Part shown: in pieces, positions 1-6,382 of the stretch
Position numbering within the stretch: position 1 is the stretch's first letter
How the letters are laid out: each line of letters starts with the position of its first letter
From: CAYOZL01 sp964408435
GTDB taxonomy: Bacteria; Bdellovibrionota_C; UBA2361; SZUA-149; CAYOZL01
Assembly (NCBI GenBank): GCA_964408435.1
Contig: CAYOZL010000041.1
Location: 1-22,191, forward strand
DNA length: 22,191 nt
Reading direction: 5' to 3'
Notes under the pieces: model-generated
What the model saw: the letters and a program-made list of their open reading frames with translations, nothing else
The model's database searches: none
What the model was told of the DNA's origin: nothing
Translations under genes and position numbers: made by a program

Positions 1-411
1 GTCTACTTGAGGTTGTTTTTTTAATACTGCAAGTGCTGAATCAAAACGTGCACGAGCAGAGTCTAAATCTGACATTACTGCACCAGCAAAAGCGCCCGCA
101 TCTTTTGGATGGCTTGCTTGCTTACCATTGCCATACATATCAACTGCAAACGCTGTGTAGCCAAGTTTTGCAAGTGCTTTAACTCTTTTTCTTGCATAGT
201 CATTATGACCCCACCATTCATGAACAACTAAGACAGCAGGGAGCTTGCCTTTAATTGAATCATCGTATGCAAAATAGCCTTTCATTTCTAGGGTATCATT
301 TTTAGCAGTGTTAGTTTTGTAAGTAATTTCTTTTGATTTAATCTCTGCTAGAGTTTGATTAGAAAAAATAGAAATAAATAAAAATAATGAGAGTAAACGA
401 AATAAAAGCAT
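1..411 (-). CDS. Exported dienelactone hydrolase-like alpha/beta hydrolase (3' part missing)
   Basis: Reading leftwards from the ATG at 411-409, the frame stays open to the window edge, giving the first 137 residues. An N-terminal signal peptide (MLLFRLLSLFLFISIFSNQTLA, cut near LA-EI) sends it out of the cytoplasm. It is followed by the usual dienelactone hydrolase start: a hydrophobic strand, then VVHEWWGHNDYARKR with the oxyanion-region HEWWG, then LGYTAFAVDMYGNGK. The catalytic nucleophile and the later Asp and His lie beyond the window, so activity cannot be judged. The family hydrolyses ester or lactone bonds, and exported members of unknown substrate are common. AAGGA lies 9 nt before the start. 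It reads in the same direction as the TRASH-like lipoprotein upstream, about 140 bp away, and probably forms its own transcription unit. Confidence 0.85.
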   Translation of the reverse strand, partial: MLLFRLLSLFLFISIFSNQTLAEIKSKEITYKTNTAKNDTLEMKGYFAYDDSIKGKLPAVLVVHEWWGHNDYARKRVKALAKLGYTAFAVDMYGNGKQASHPKDAGAFAGAVMSDLDSARARFDSALAVLKKQPQVD

Positions 412-550
412 TGGATTTGGTCCTTAGATATTTAAAGAAGTATTTATAGATTAATATTTATTACAAATTCTTTATTTTTTTTCAAGATTGAGTTGTCTAT
501 AAGGTTACTTAATGAGCAAGCAAGAGTTGTTTAGTTTATGATTCTTATTT
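412..550. other. AT-rich intergenic spacer, no recognised site
   Basis: This 139-bp gap separates the TRASH-like lipoprotein gene from the dienelactone hydrolase gene. It should carry the hydrolase promoter on the minus strand, but I see no convincing -35/-10 pair. A GTAACC on the minus strand at 508-503 resembles the ECF -35 element found elsewhere in the window, but it lacks the CGTAG half at the right distance, so I did not call it. Confidence 0.4.
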
Positions 551-799
551 TTAATGTTGCTTATTTTTTAAGTTACTTATTTCTTTTAGATGCTGATCTT
601 TACACTCTTTGCTACAAAAGAATACAGTTTTATCTTCAAATTTATGTTGATGACTTTCTGAGTCTTTCTTAACATATAAACAAGCTAAATCATTGTTAGC
701 TTTACATACAGGGCATTCAGCATGACCAGCAGGAACCTCTAAATTAGTAGAGCATCCTAAGAATAAAGTAATTAAAATATAAAAAATGAAAGATTTCAT
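551..799 (-). CDS. Small Cys-rich lipoprotein with TRASH/YHS-like metal-binding motif
   Basis: This is an 82-residue protein. The ATG at 799 is chosen over the longer reading frame because it directly starts a signal peptide ending in FLGC, a plausible lipobox with Cys16 as the lipidated residue. The mature part has CPVC (29-32), C40 and FCSKEC (61-66), the CxxC ... FCSxxC spacing of TRASH/YHS-type metal-binding domains. The His-rich stretch SHQHK lies between them. Such domains bind or sense copper and other heavy metals, and an envelope role in metal binding is inferred. The start is 16 bp after the stop of the outer-membrane barrel gene, so the two are very likely co-transcribed. The exact ligand is unknown. 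Confidence 0.75.
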   Translation of the reverse strand: MKSFIFYILITLFLGCSTNLEVPAGHAECPVCKANNDLACLYVKKDSESHQHKFEDKTVFFCSKECKDQHLKEISNLKNKQH

Positions 800-815
800 T
801 TCTCTACTTTCTGTC

Positions 816-1763
816 TTAATTTTGAAAAAATATTTGAGCTTGTATTCTAAAATCTGTTTCTGGTTGTTCGCCACTTAAATCTTGTAAAACAGGAAAAGAG
901 GGAGATAGGGATATTCCAATATCTTTAGTTATTTGAAATTGCACACCAGGAGTTAGAAATAAACTATGGCCTCCGCTATTAATATTATTTTCACCATCTT
1001 CTTGATCCTGGTCTAGATATAAATGTGCAGTTTCTAAAAATAGAGATACTTCAGGGGCTTCAGAGATTTTGTAAGCTAAAGTTATTGCATTATCTACTCT
1101 TTGACCAATTTGAAAATCACCTGTCTCTCTTCTGTAGGTATATAAGGAGCTAGCATTTAAAGTGACTTTAGGAGTTATAAAATTTGAATAAGCTAATCCA
1201 GCTTGTATTGAGATAGTGCCAGAGCCTGGCTGAGAAGATGGTTCTAGAATCTCATCATTGCTAAGTCTTTCGTCATCGTCTCCAACAGGGAAGATAATGC
1301 CAAGTATCGATGAGACTTGTCCTAGTCTTCCTTGGTATAAACGATATTTCCCTCTAAGAGAAAGATCTGTAAGTCCTTCAGGATCTGCTATTGAACTTTC
1401 AGTTTCTAGCTCACCATCATGTTCCTCTAATTCTGCATCAATGAAATTTCTACCAGAATACCAACCGATACCTAATTCTAATTGAAAGTCATCACTAATT
1501 CCATATGCAAAATTTAATTGAGTTAAAAAAGCATCATCAATAGCATCGAATCCTTCTGTAAAAAGCGCTATACCTTCGGCTTCTTCAGCAGAAATGCTTT
1601 CATAATTTGTATATGTTTCACTTATTGAAAAAGAAAAAGATCCTTGCTTAAGAGTCTGTGCTGATTGAGTTATTGAACCTCCACCAGTTGTGCCTGGTCC
1701 ATGGTTGGCAAGTGCGAGTGTTGGTAAGATAAGGAAGTAAGTAACTAATATATTGTATTTCAT
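816..1763 (-). CDS. Outer-membrane beta-barrel protein (transporter/MetA-pathway-like family)
   Basis: This is a 315-residue protein. The ATG at 1763 is preferred because it opens a clean signal peptide (MKYNILVTYFLILPTLALA) followed by mature NHGPGTTGGG. The upstream TTG at 1796 would add 11 residues before the signal. The body has alternating amphipathic strands, aromatic girdle residues and a terminal IQAQIFFQN, ending with the aromatic-rich strand of outer-membrane barrels. The HGPGT-GGG start is familiar to me from barrel proteins annotated as transporters, often near heavy-metal genes, which fits the TRASH-like lipoprotein 16 bp downstream. The substrate is not evident. No strong Shine-Dalgarno is visible; instead an inverted repeat lies just upstream of the start. 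Confidence 0.7.
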   Translation of the reverse strand: MKYNILVTYFLILPTLALANHGPGTTGGGSITQSAQTLKQGSFSFSISETYTNYESISAEEAEGIALFTEGFDAIDDAFLTQLNFAYGISDDFQLELGIGWYSGRNFIDAELEEHDGELETESSIADPEGLTDLSLRGKYRLYQGRLGQVSSILGIIFPVGDDDERLSNDEILEPSSQPGSGTISIQAGLAYSNFITPKVTLNASSLYTYRRETGDFQIGQRVDNAITLAYKISEAPEVSLFLETAHLYLDQDQEDGENNINSGGHSLFLTPGVQFQITKDIGISLSPSFPVLQDLSGEQPETDFRIQAQIFFQN

Positions 1764-1772
1764 GGGGCGTAA

Positions 1773-1794
1773 GCTAGCATATAAATATGTTAGC
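1773..1794. promoter_or_regulatory. Inverted repeat just upstream of the barrel gene start
   Basis: GCTAGCATAT and ATATGTTAGC form 10-bp arms around a 2-nt centre, with one G-T pair. The site ends 9 bp before the ATG at 1763, so it could be an operator for a metal-responsive regulator or an mRNA hairpin covering the start. No regulator is encoded next to it. The symmetry is seen; the function is a guess. Confidence 0.35.
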
Positions 1795-2149
1795 AAGCTA
1801 CTTCTTATCCTTCTCAGAGTGGTTAATTATTATTCAGTGATCAGAGTTAGAACCGTTCGAAGCGTTTAATTTGGTGGGAAATTTAGCTAGTGATAAGTAT
1901 TTAATATTAAAACACTTAAGAGTGGCGCTACCACATATTGCCTGATAAGTAACCTTATCGGGCTAAGTATACTTGAGCTCTAATGAGTTCGTTTTAAAGC
2001 TTCAAGGTCATTTATGCCTATTTGGTAGTAGTTATATTTCTACATGCTGTAAGCCATAGTTTAATCTAATCTGAGAAGAAGTTTTCCTATTCTTGTGAGC
2101 TTAGCTCACAAGACATCAATTCCCACGTTTTTTTTACCGAGAAAGCCCA
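1795..2149. other. Long intergenic region with hairpins, no gene found
   Basis: About 355 bp lie between the divergent barrel gene and the 2150 gene. I found no convincing ORF or tRNA. It holds a 9-bp stem (1941-1949 with 1954-1962, loop TAAC, one G-T pair), a 10-bp palindrome AAGTATACTT at 1965-1974, and a perfect 10-bp inverted repeat at 2091-2113. The promoters of both flanking units must lie here. The cluster of structures could also be a remnant of a small repeat element. Confidence 0.4.
2091..2113. promoter_or_regulatory. Perfect 10-bp inverted repeat upstream of the 2150 gene
   Basis: TCTTGTGAGC (2091-2100), spacer TTA, then GCTCACAAGA (2104-2113). A run of eight T follows only after 15 nt (2128-2135), so it is not a standard intrinsic terminator. 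An operator or 5'-UTR hairpin of the gene starting at 2150 is the simplest reading. Confidence 0.45.
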
Positions 2150-2704
2150 ATGCTCAAGACTAGCTTTAAGGCTCTTGTTCGTTTTTTTTATCCTAGTTAT
2201 GGATATCCACCTCCATTTAGGTATAAAACCGGAGTGCTTTGTCACTCTTTTAATCGCTATTGCTCAAATCTATCTAAGGCTCGCATTGATCGACTTGAAG
2301 GAATTCTGAAAAGAGGAATTATTGCTCCAAACTATGATGATTCTGGTGAAGTGGTTCAAAATGGAAACAATTCCATAATTGGCGCGAAGGATTCTTGTCA
2401 AGACGTCGTGTTTGTTCATCGCTTTGATAGATATGCAACTGGAATATTTAGTAATGGGCAAACTGTTGTTCTAATACTGGATGAAAAGCTTGAAGTTTTA
2501 GATCCTAAGGATATGGGACCAGGCTGGTTAGCTGGTAGCCAATCTGAGGTTTACGTGCGTAACTTCATTCCACCTGAACGAATCAAGGCAGTGATTTTTG
2601 CATCGGGAATGATTGAAGATACTGTTAAAAAACATAAGCCACGCTTAAAAGAGCTTGGTATCACTGTATATTGCAGTAATGGAGAATGCTATTGGTCACC
2701 TTAG
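2150..2704 (+). CDS. Conserved protein, possible ADP-ribosyltransferase fold
   Basis: This is a 184-residue protein with no signal peptide. I do not recognise a named family with certainty. The layout resembles small ADP-ribosyltransferase/KptA-DarT-like folds: a strand ending in CHSF (His32), a helix with the phrase RLEGILKRGIIAP (48-60), the segment VFVHRFDRYATGIF (87-100, Tyr95), VVLILDEKL (106-114), and SEVYVRNFIPPERIKAVIF (132-150). In the last, Glu133 precedes the typical strand-turn with I-P-P-x-x-I-K. His32/Tyr95/Glu133 would be the H-Y-E triad. This is inference from pattern alone. GAGAAAG lies just upstream of the ATG. It stands alone, directly before a broken BrnTA toxin-antitoxin locus, which suits an accessory region. 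Orthologues could equally be a non-catalytic relative. Confidence 0.5.
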   Translation: MLKTSFKALVRFFYPSYGYPPPFRYKTGVLCHSFNRYCSNLSKARIDRLEGILKRGIIAPNYDDSGEVVQNGNNSIIGAKDSCQDVVFVHRFDRYATGIFSNGQTVVLILDEKLEVLDPKDMGPGWLAGSQSEVYVRNFIPPERIKAVIFASGMIEDTVKKHKPRLKELGITVYCSNGECYWSP

Positions 2705-2962
2705 AGAGTTTTTTATCGTTCTGTATTGGTGTCTTGAGATTCATTTAAATCTTTATTTCTGTAGCAGTATATACAAAATATTACCTAGGAAAACTCCTAA
2801 AAATGTGCCAGATTCATTTTATATTATATGGAGATTTAACTAATTTAGTCTCACTAAAATGAATTTAAGCCCTTCTCACTTAGCAACATTACTCATAATA
2901 CCGCGATATATATACAAATATTAATTAAATATTAATATCAAAATATATTTATGGTATAATTA
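2705..2962. other. AT-rich spacer before brnTA
   Basis: This 258-bp gap has only short ORFs that overlap or trail the 2150 gene and look like noise. Its last 50 bp are extremely AT-rich and carry the tandem repeat described separately. Confidence 0.4.
2916..2936. promoter_or_regulatory. Tandem AAATATTAAT repeat, candidate BrnA operator
   Basis: AAATATTAAT occurs at 2916-2925 and again at 2927-2936, an 11-bp period close to one helical turn, 27 bp before the brnT start. Ribbon-helix-helix antitoxins such as BrnA repress their own promoter by binding phased short sites, so this is a sensible operator candidate. The AT-richness makes chance repeats likely too. Confidence 0.3.
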
Positions 2963-3243
2963 ATGTATAGTTTTGAGTTCGACCAAGATAAAAGTAATTC
3001 TAATAAGATAAAGCACGGAATTGATTTTAATGAAGCTAAGCTTCTTTGTGCTGATTCAAATCTAATTGAAATTCAAGCACGCTCAGTAGACGAGTCTCGT
3101 TTTTTTAACTACGTTTTTTAACTATTGGAAAAATTGGGTCATGTTATTGGAGTGTAGTGATTACCTATAGAAAGAACAAAATAAGAATCATTTCTGTAAG
3201 GCAATCACGTAAAGAAGAGATTGAACTGTATGAAAGATATTAA
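2963..3243 (+). pseudogene. brnT: BrnT toxin, frameshifted by a 14-bp tandem duplication
   Basis: The ATG at 2963 opens MYSFEFDQDKSNSNKIKHGI, the characteristic BrnT start, but the frame stops at 3119-3121 after 52 residues. The rest of BrnT continues in another frame from 3112: RFLTIGKIGSCYWSVVITYR, then KNKIRIISVRQSRKEEIELY, ending at 3243. The break is caused by a direct repeat: CG-T7-AACTA at 3098-3111 followed by CG-T6-AACTA at 3112-3124. Removing the first copy restores one continuous BrnT of usual length (about 88 residues). BrnT is an RNase toxin of the RelE-like fold, neutralised by BrnA. Here it should be inactive unless the repeat is an assembly error or is bypassed by slippage. 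Confidence 0.85.
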
Positions 3244-3466
3244 AGCAAAAGATTTTGATAAAGCCTTTGATGCTGGTGAAGATGTAAGTAATTATTTAGA
3301 TACGACTAAAATCAATACTAAGATTAAAAGAGTGAATATAGACTTCCCTACTTGGGTTATTGAAGGTTTAGATAGTGAGTCAAAGAGATTAGGTGTGACT
3401 AGACAGTCTTTGGTAAAAATGTGGATAGCAGAAAGATTAGATCAAAAAAATAAAGAAGCTGCTTGA
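3230..3466 (+). CDS. brnA: BrnA antitoxin, ribbon-helix-helix DNA-binding protein
   Basis: This is a 78-residue protein. The ATG at 3230 overlaps the end of the broken brnT frame by 14 bp, the usual brnT-brnA coupling, with AGAAGAG upstream; an in-frame TTG at 3221 is a less likely start. The C-terminal half has the ribbon-helix-helix pattern: strand KRVNIDFPTWVIEGLDSESK, then RLGVTRQSLVKMWIAERL, closely matching BrnA. The N-terminal half, with the Asp-Phe-Asp-Lys-Ala-Phe-Asp and Gly-Glu-Asp-Val motifs, is the toxin-binding tail. BrnA neutralises BrnT and represses the operon. It appears intact although its toxin partner is disrupted. Confidence 0.9.
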   Translation: MKDIKAKDFDKAFDAGEDVSNYLDTTKINTKIKRVNIDFPTWVIEGLDSESKRLGVTRQSLVKMWIAERLDQKNKEAA

Positions 3467-3549
3467 AAAATATATAGGTATTATGGCCTCGGTAATTAAG
3501 GCTAGTAATGAGCTAAATCTAATCTAGTTTTTAGAAATTCAAACTTTTT

Positions 3550-5283
3550 CTAAACAACAACCTGCCCTTTATTATGAATAGTAAGTTGTTGAAATGGAAT
3601 CTCCCAATTCTCTAAATTAGAAATACTAACAGCTACTTGTGGAATTAAACGCCCTATAATTTCATAGTCTTTAGCCCAAGTTCCTAAAAAGTCGCAAATA
3701 ATACTAATATTTAAAGAAGAAGGAGCTACTTCACTAAACTCTACTTTTATCTCATAATCTGATTCGGGATAACCTCTTGCTTTAAATCTTTCTAAAATTG
3801 CTTCTTTTAAACGATTTGGAATACTCTCTACAATTTCGTTTTTATGCTTATAGTCTAATCCAAAAATAGATTTTATTCTAAAACCATCTGATATGACGCT
3901 AAAGTTTTGACGAATAAATTCTTCTGTAAAGTAGTTTCTTTTTGCTCCTCCAGGTATTGAAACTTTTACAAATTCAGAGGTTTGCAACTCTACTTTTGCT
4001 ACTTTTTTATCCTCTAGTAAAATCCAATCTCCTCGTTTAGTTGGAAACCAAGGTTCAGTATTTTGTAATTCTGTTGATCTAAGAGCACTTAAATCTTTTA
4101 ACGGCAAACGAAGTGCTGCACCATCAAGTAGTGGATTTTTTAAAACAGAATAAAAATTTAAAGTCTCAACTCTAAAAGGAACGCCTTTATATATAACTCT
4201 TTCACCTTCACGAACTGAGCCCATATTTAGCAGAAGTGCAGCTTGTCCCCAAAAATGAGGTAGAGTCTCTTTAGAGGTCCAAATTATTCCAAAAATTAAT
4301 AAAAATCCTAGAGTTAATAAAAGCCAATCACCAAATGCAAATAAAACCAATAGGAACACTAATAAACCTCCTATTCCGGAGAGTAAAAAGAAAATAAAAT
4401 TTAGCAGTCTAAAGTTATACTTCTGTTTTTGATCTTTACTTAATTTAGTTTTCTCAACATATCCATGAAGCTTTCTAATACTTATTGAAAATAAAACTGA
4501 CATAAATAAAGCAACTAAAAGATTTCTACCTCGACTTTTAAAGAATAATTCAAAAACATTTTGAGCAGATTCTCGAATTGTCTTTTTTTTACTTAAACGC
4601 TGCATGAGCTTCTGCTCTGCAATTCCAGCTTGCGCTTTAATATTTTTCTGTCGATCTTTCCAGATCATAAGACTTTCTTGTATTTGCTGATAAACTTTTG
4701 CACTTTTAGGAGTTTTTTTAATTAATTTTTCTAAATTATCGATTGCGTTATCTGAAATAAGATTTTGCTCTTTAGATTCAGCAAGCTTAACTTTTAAATT
4801 ATCTATTTCTCTTGAACGGCTTGTTGCTCTTTTTAACTCATTAACAACTGGAGAAAGAAGATCTTCTAGCTCACCGCCAAAAGATATTTGTTTTTTATTA
4901 TCTTTAGAATAAAAAACAGAAGTATTAACTCCTGAGGCAATTTCTTCAAAACTTCTTTTCAAATTACCTAACTCTACAAATAAGTCGTTTAATTCAAGTT
5001 CTAATTCTTTCATGCCTCCTTGAAAATCAGGACTTTTAAATTGTTTTTGTTTTAATGTTATCTCTGTTTTAATTCTTTCCATGCTTTGTAAAACACGCTT
5101 AAGACTTAAAAGTTTATCTGATTCATTAAAAGAATCATTTATTAAAGTTTCTTGAGATTCCAGTCTAGGGACTTCAAAATTTTTTTTAGGATTAGAATTC
5201 TGGGCTAAAGTGTTATAGGAAAAAATAAAAAGCAGAATAATAAATAGAATAACAGAAAAGAATAAGAATTTTAATTTTTTCAT
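3550..5283 (-). CDS. MscS-like mechanosensitive channel with long N-terminal coiled coil
   Basis: This is a 577-residue inner-membrane protein. A signal peptide or first membrane segment (residues 5-27) is followed by a charged, helical, coiled-coil-rich periplasmic region (about 40-240). Next come membrane segments near 253-271 and 295-342, and then the MscS beta domain: GQAALLLNMGSVREGERVIY, then FRVETLNFYSVLKNPLLDGA, then LRLPLKDLSALRS (about 348-408). The cytoplasmic C-terminal domain is shorter and divergent. MscS channels open under membrane tension and release solutes; large MscS-like proteins with coiled-coil ectodomains are known. The pore-lining glycine/alanine helix of E. coli MscS is not clearly recognisable, so gating behaviour is uncertain. 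The gene stands alone, and brnA converges on it from the left. Confidence 0.8.
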   Translation of the reverse strand: MKKLKFLFFSVILFIILLFIFSYNTLAQNSNPKKNFEVPRLESQETLINDSFNESDKLLSLKRVLQSMERIKTEITLKQKQFKSPDFQGGMKELELELNDLFVELGNLKRSFEEIASGVNTSVFYSKDNKKQISFGGELEDLLSPVVNELKRATSRSREIDNLKVKLAESKEQNLISDNAIDNLEKLIKKTPKSAKVYQQIQESLMIWKDRQKNIKAQAGIAEQKLMQRLSKKKTIRESAQNVFELFFKSRGRNLLVALFMSVLFSISIRKLHGYVEKTKLSKDQKQKYNFRLLNFIFFLLSGIGGLLVFLLVLFAFGDWLLLTLGFLLIFGIIWTSKETLPHFWGQAALLLNMGSVREGERVIYKGVPFRVETLNFYSVLKNPLLDGAALRLPLKDLSALRSTELQNTEPWFPTKRGDWILLEDKKVAKVELQTSEFVKVSIPGGAKRNYFTEEFIRQNFSVISDGFRIKSIFGLDYKHKNEIVESIPNRLKEAILERFKARGYPESDYEIKVEFSEVAPSSLNISIICDFLGTWAKDYEIIGRLIPQVAVSISNLENWEIPFQQLTIHNKGQVVV

Positions 5284-5429
5284 ACCCTATTCGCTACTTC
5301 TAGCAGACAAAAGTGTCAAGATTCTAGAGTGAATCAATATCAATAGATAAGAATATTTATCTTTATCTAGCTAAGACGCTAAAAAACACTAATATGCTCA
5401 CCAAAACTCAATCATGACTTTAATTCAAA
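5284..5429. other. Intergenic spacer between MscS-like and peroxiredoxin-like genes
   Basis: This 146-bp gap should hold the MscS-like gene promoter on the minus strand. A perfect TTGACA is present at 5319-5314, but I see no good -10 at 16-18 bp (the 17-bp position reads TAGCGA). A short AT-rich inverted repeat, AGATAA/TTATCT, lies around 5346-5365. Confidence 0.35.
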
Positions 5430-6086
5430 TTACGCATTAAGTTTTGCTAAAATCTCAGAAAGTTCTGTTCTTTCACGATAGTTAGGATTAAATGCCCTAT
5501 AAAGTATCTTTCCTGAAGAGTCTACTAAAAATTTAGAAGGTATTGGTAAGAAATTGTTATCACTTCCATAACTATCTTCTATAACTAATCCTAATTTAAC
5601 TAACATTTTAGCAAAAGCAGAAGGCTGTTCAGCAGCAATACCAAATTTACGCCCTAGCTCGCAATTAACATCACTTAGAATCTCAAATTCAAGATTTTCT
5701 TTCTCTTTTAAAGAAAGTGAATTATCTGGTAGTTCAGGACTAATTGCTATTAAGTTACAACCCTTCGCTTTTATTTCCTCTAGATGTTCTTGGTAATAAT
5801 GCAGTTCCACATTACAGTACGGGCACCATCCTCCACGATAAAATAATATTATAGTTGGCTGATTTAAATTATCTGGAGAAAAAGTGAATTCATTACCTAC
5901 TGCATTTTTTAATTTGTGCACAGGAACAGTGTCATTAATATTAAGAGACTTAGTTGCTACATCATACGAAGTCAGCTCTTTAATTGTTTTCTCTGTAAGA
6001 TCCTTAACTTCAGGAGAACATTCTGCTTCGATTTTTTTTTGTAAGAAATAAAGTTTTTCATTTAAAGATCGTGCGCTACTTGTCAT
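5430..6086 (-). CDS. Peroxiredoxin-like protein (AhpC/TSA superfamily, CPYC type), cytoplasmic
   Basis: This is a 218-residue protein without a signal peptide. The thioredoxin-fold core holds IILFYRGGWCPYCNVELHYY (79-98) with Cys88 and Cys91, followed by NLIAISPELPDNSLSLKEKE. This is the PRX-like subfamily in which the peroxidatic Cys sits in a WCPYC motif. The tail keeps the KFLVDSSGKILYRAFNP strand typical of the fold. The family is predicted to reduce peroxides or act as a thiol oxidoreductase, though substrates of this subfamily are poorly known. A paralogue with a signal peptide lies at 8737-9453, so one protein would serve the cytoplasm and the other the periplasm. The first ATG is used; no strong Shine-Dalgarno is seen. 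The 296-bp upstream spacer contains two long palindromes. Confidence 0.8.
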   Translation of the reverse strand: MTSSARSLNEKLYFLQKKIEAECSPEVKDLTEKTIKELTSYDVATKSLNINDTVPVHKLKNAVGNEFTFSPDNLNQPTIILFYRGGWCPYCNVELHYYQEHLEEIKAKGCNLIAISPELPDNSLSLKEKENLEFEILSDVNCELGRKFGIAAEQPSAFAKMLVKLGLVIEDSYGSDNNFLPIPSKFLVDSSGKILYRAFNPNYRERTELSEILAKLNA

Positions 6087-6150
6087 ATCATAATTCTATA
6101 AAATGGGGTTAATAACTACAGAGTTGTAACAAATTTTTACTACTAATAGA

Positions 6151-6251
6151 AGAAAATAGTCTAAATATAGTTGACTCAGTTTAATTTTCAGTTAAGTGGC
6201 TTCGCCTAATTTTACTAAAAATCAACCTGAGTCAACTATATCCTGTTTTCT
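6151..6251. repeat. Long imperfect palindrome, possible MITE-like element or structured RNA
   Basis: Positions 6165-6179 and 6227-6241 are a perfect 15-bp inverted repeat (ATATAGTTGACTCAG and its complement). Pairing continues inwards with a few mismatches: 6184-6188 with 6218-6222, 6190-6192 with 6214-6216, and GGC 6198-6200 with GCC 6204-6206 around a TTC loop. It also continues outwards: AGAAAA 6151-6156 with TTTTCT 6246-6251. Almost the whole segment can therefore fold into one hairpin. No second copy is present in the window. Confidence 0.6.
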
Positions 6252-6263
6252 GCTGCGCTCGGC

Positions 6264-6313
6264 AATATACTAGTCGAGATTTAAACGTAAAACTAAATCA
6301 CGGCTAGTATATT
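6264..6313. repeat. 50-bp near-perfect hairpin
   Basis: AATATACTAG (6264-6273) pairs with CTAGTATATT (6304-6313). Pairing continues with TCG/CGG (one G-T), an A-A mismatch, then GATTTA (6278-6283) with TAAATC (6294-6299), leaving a 10-nt loop. Only 12 bp separate it from the larger palindrome to its left, so the two may be one composite element. Confidence 0.6.
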
Positions 6314-6340
6314 TAGCTATAAAAAATTATGAAATATCAC

Positions 6341-6378
6341 AAAAAAACAGACTAAGCTCCTATAAAGCACTACAGGAG
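6341..6378 (-). terminator. Intrinsic terminator of the DUF3313 operon
   Basis: On the minus strand, just after the stop at 6383, CTCCTGTA (6378-6371) pairs with TATAGGAG (6364-6357) with one mismatch around a 6-nt loop. About 9 nt later comes a run of seven T (6347-6341). The distance from stem to T-run is longer than ideal. Confidence 0.5.
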
Positions 6379-6382
6379 GCGC

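Larger units (their letters stand above)
6087..6382. other. Intergenic spacer dominated by two long palindromes
   Basis: This 296-bp gap lies between two minus-strand genes. It holds, from right to left, a terminator-like hairpin (6341-6378), a 50-bp hairpin (6264-6313) and a hairpin of about 100 bp (6151-6251). No ORF of coding character is visible. The leftmost 60 bp should contain the peroxiredoxin-like gene's leader. Confidence 0.5.

Noticed and set aside
503..508. GTAACC on the minus strand upstream of the dienelactone hydrolase-like gene
   Set aside because: It matches the ECF -35 half, but the CGTAG half is absent at 16 bp (the place reads TCTTG).
1258..1485. Short plus-strand ORF of 75 codons
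   Set aside because: It is antisense to the outer-membrane barrel gene, with serine-rich low-complexity content; a shadow frame.
1949..1970. GTAAC and nearby palindromes in the long spacer, considered as a promoter or integron-like site
   Set aside because: There is no CGTAG half and no integrase or cassette structure. GTAAC here is just part of the small hairpin loop.
2655..2843. Short plus-strand ORF after the 2150 gene
   Set aside because: It overlaps the end of the 2150 gene in another frame, has no ribosome site and no family features.
2955..2960. Perfect TATAAT just before brnT
   Set aside because: It ends only 2 bp before the ATG at 2963, so a start point set by it would fall inside the gene. 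The region is so AT-rich that chance matches are expected.
5314..5319. Perfect TTGACA on the minus strand upstream of the MscS-like gene
   Set aside because: No acceptable -10 hexamer lies 16-18 bp downstream.
6124..6130. TTGTAAC on the plus strand in the palindrome-rich spacer
   Set aside because: No CGTAG follows at 16 bp and no plus-strand gene lies downstream.
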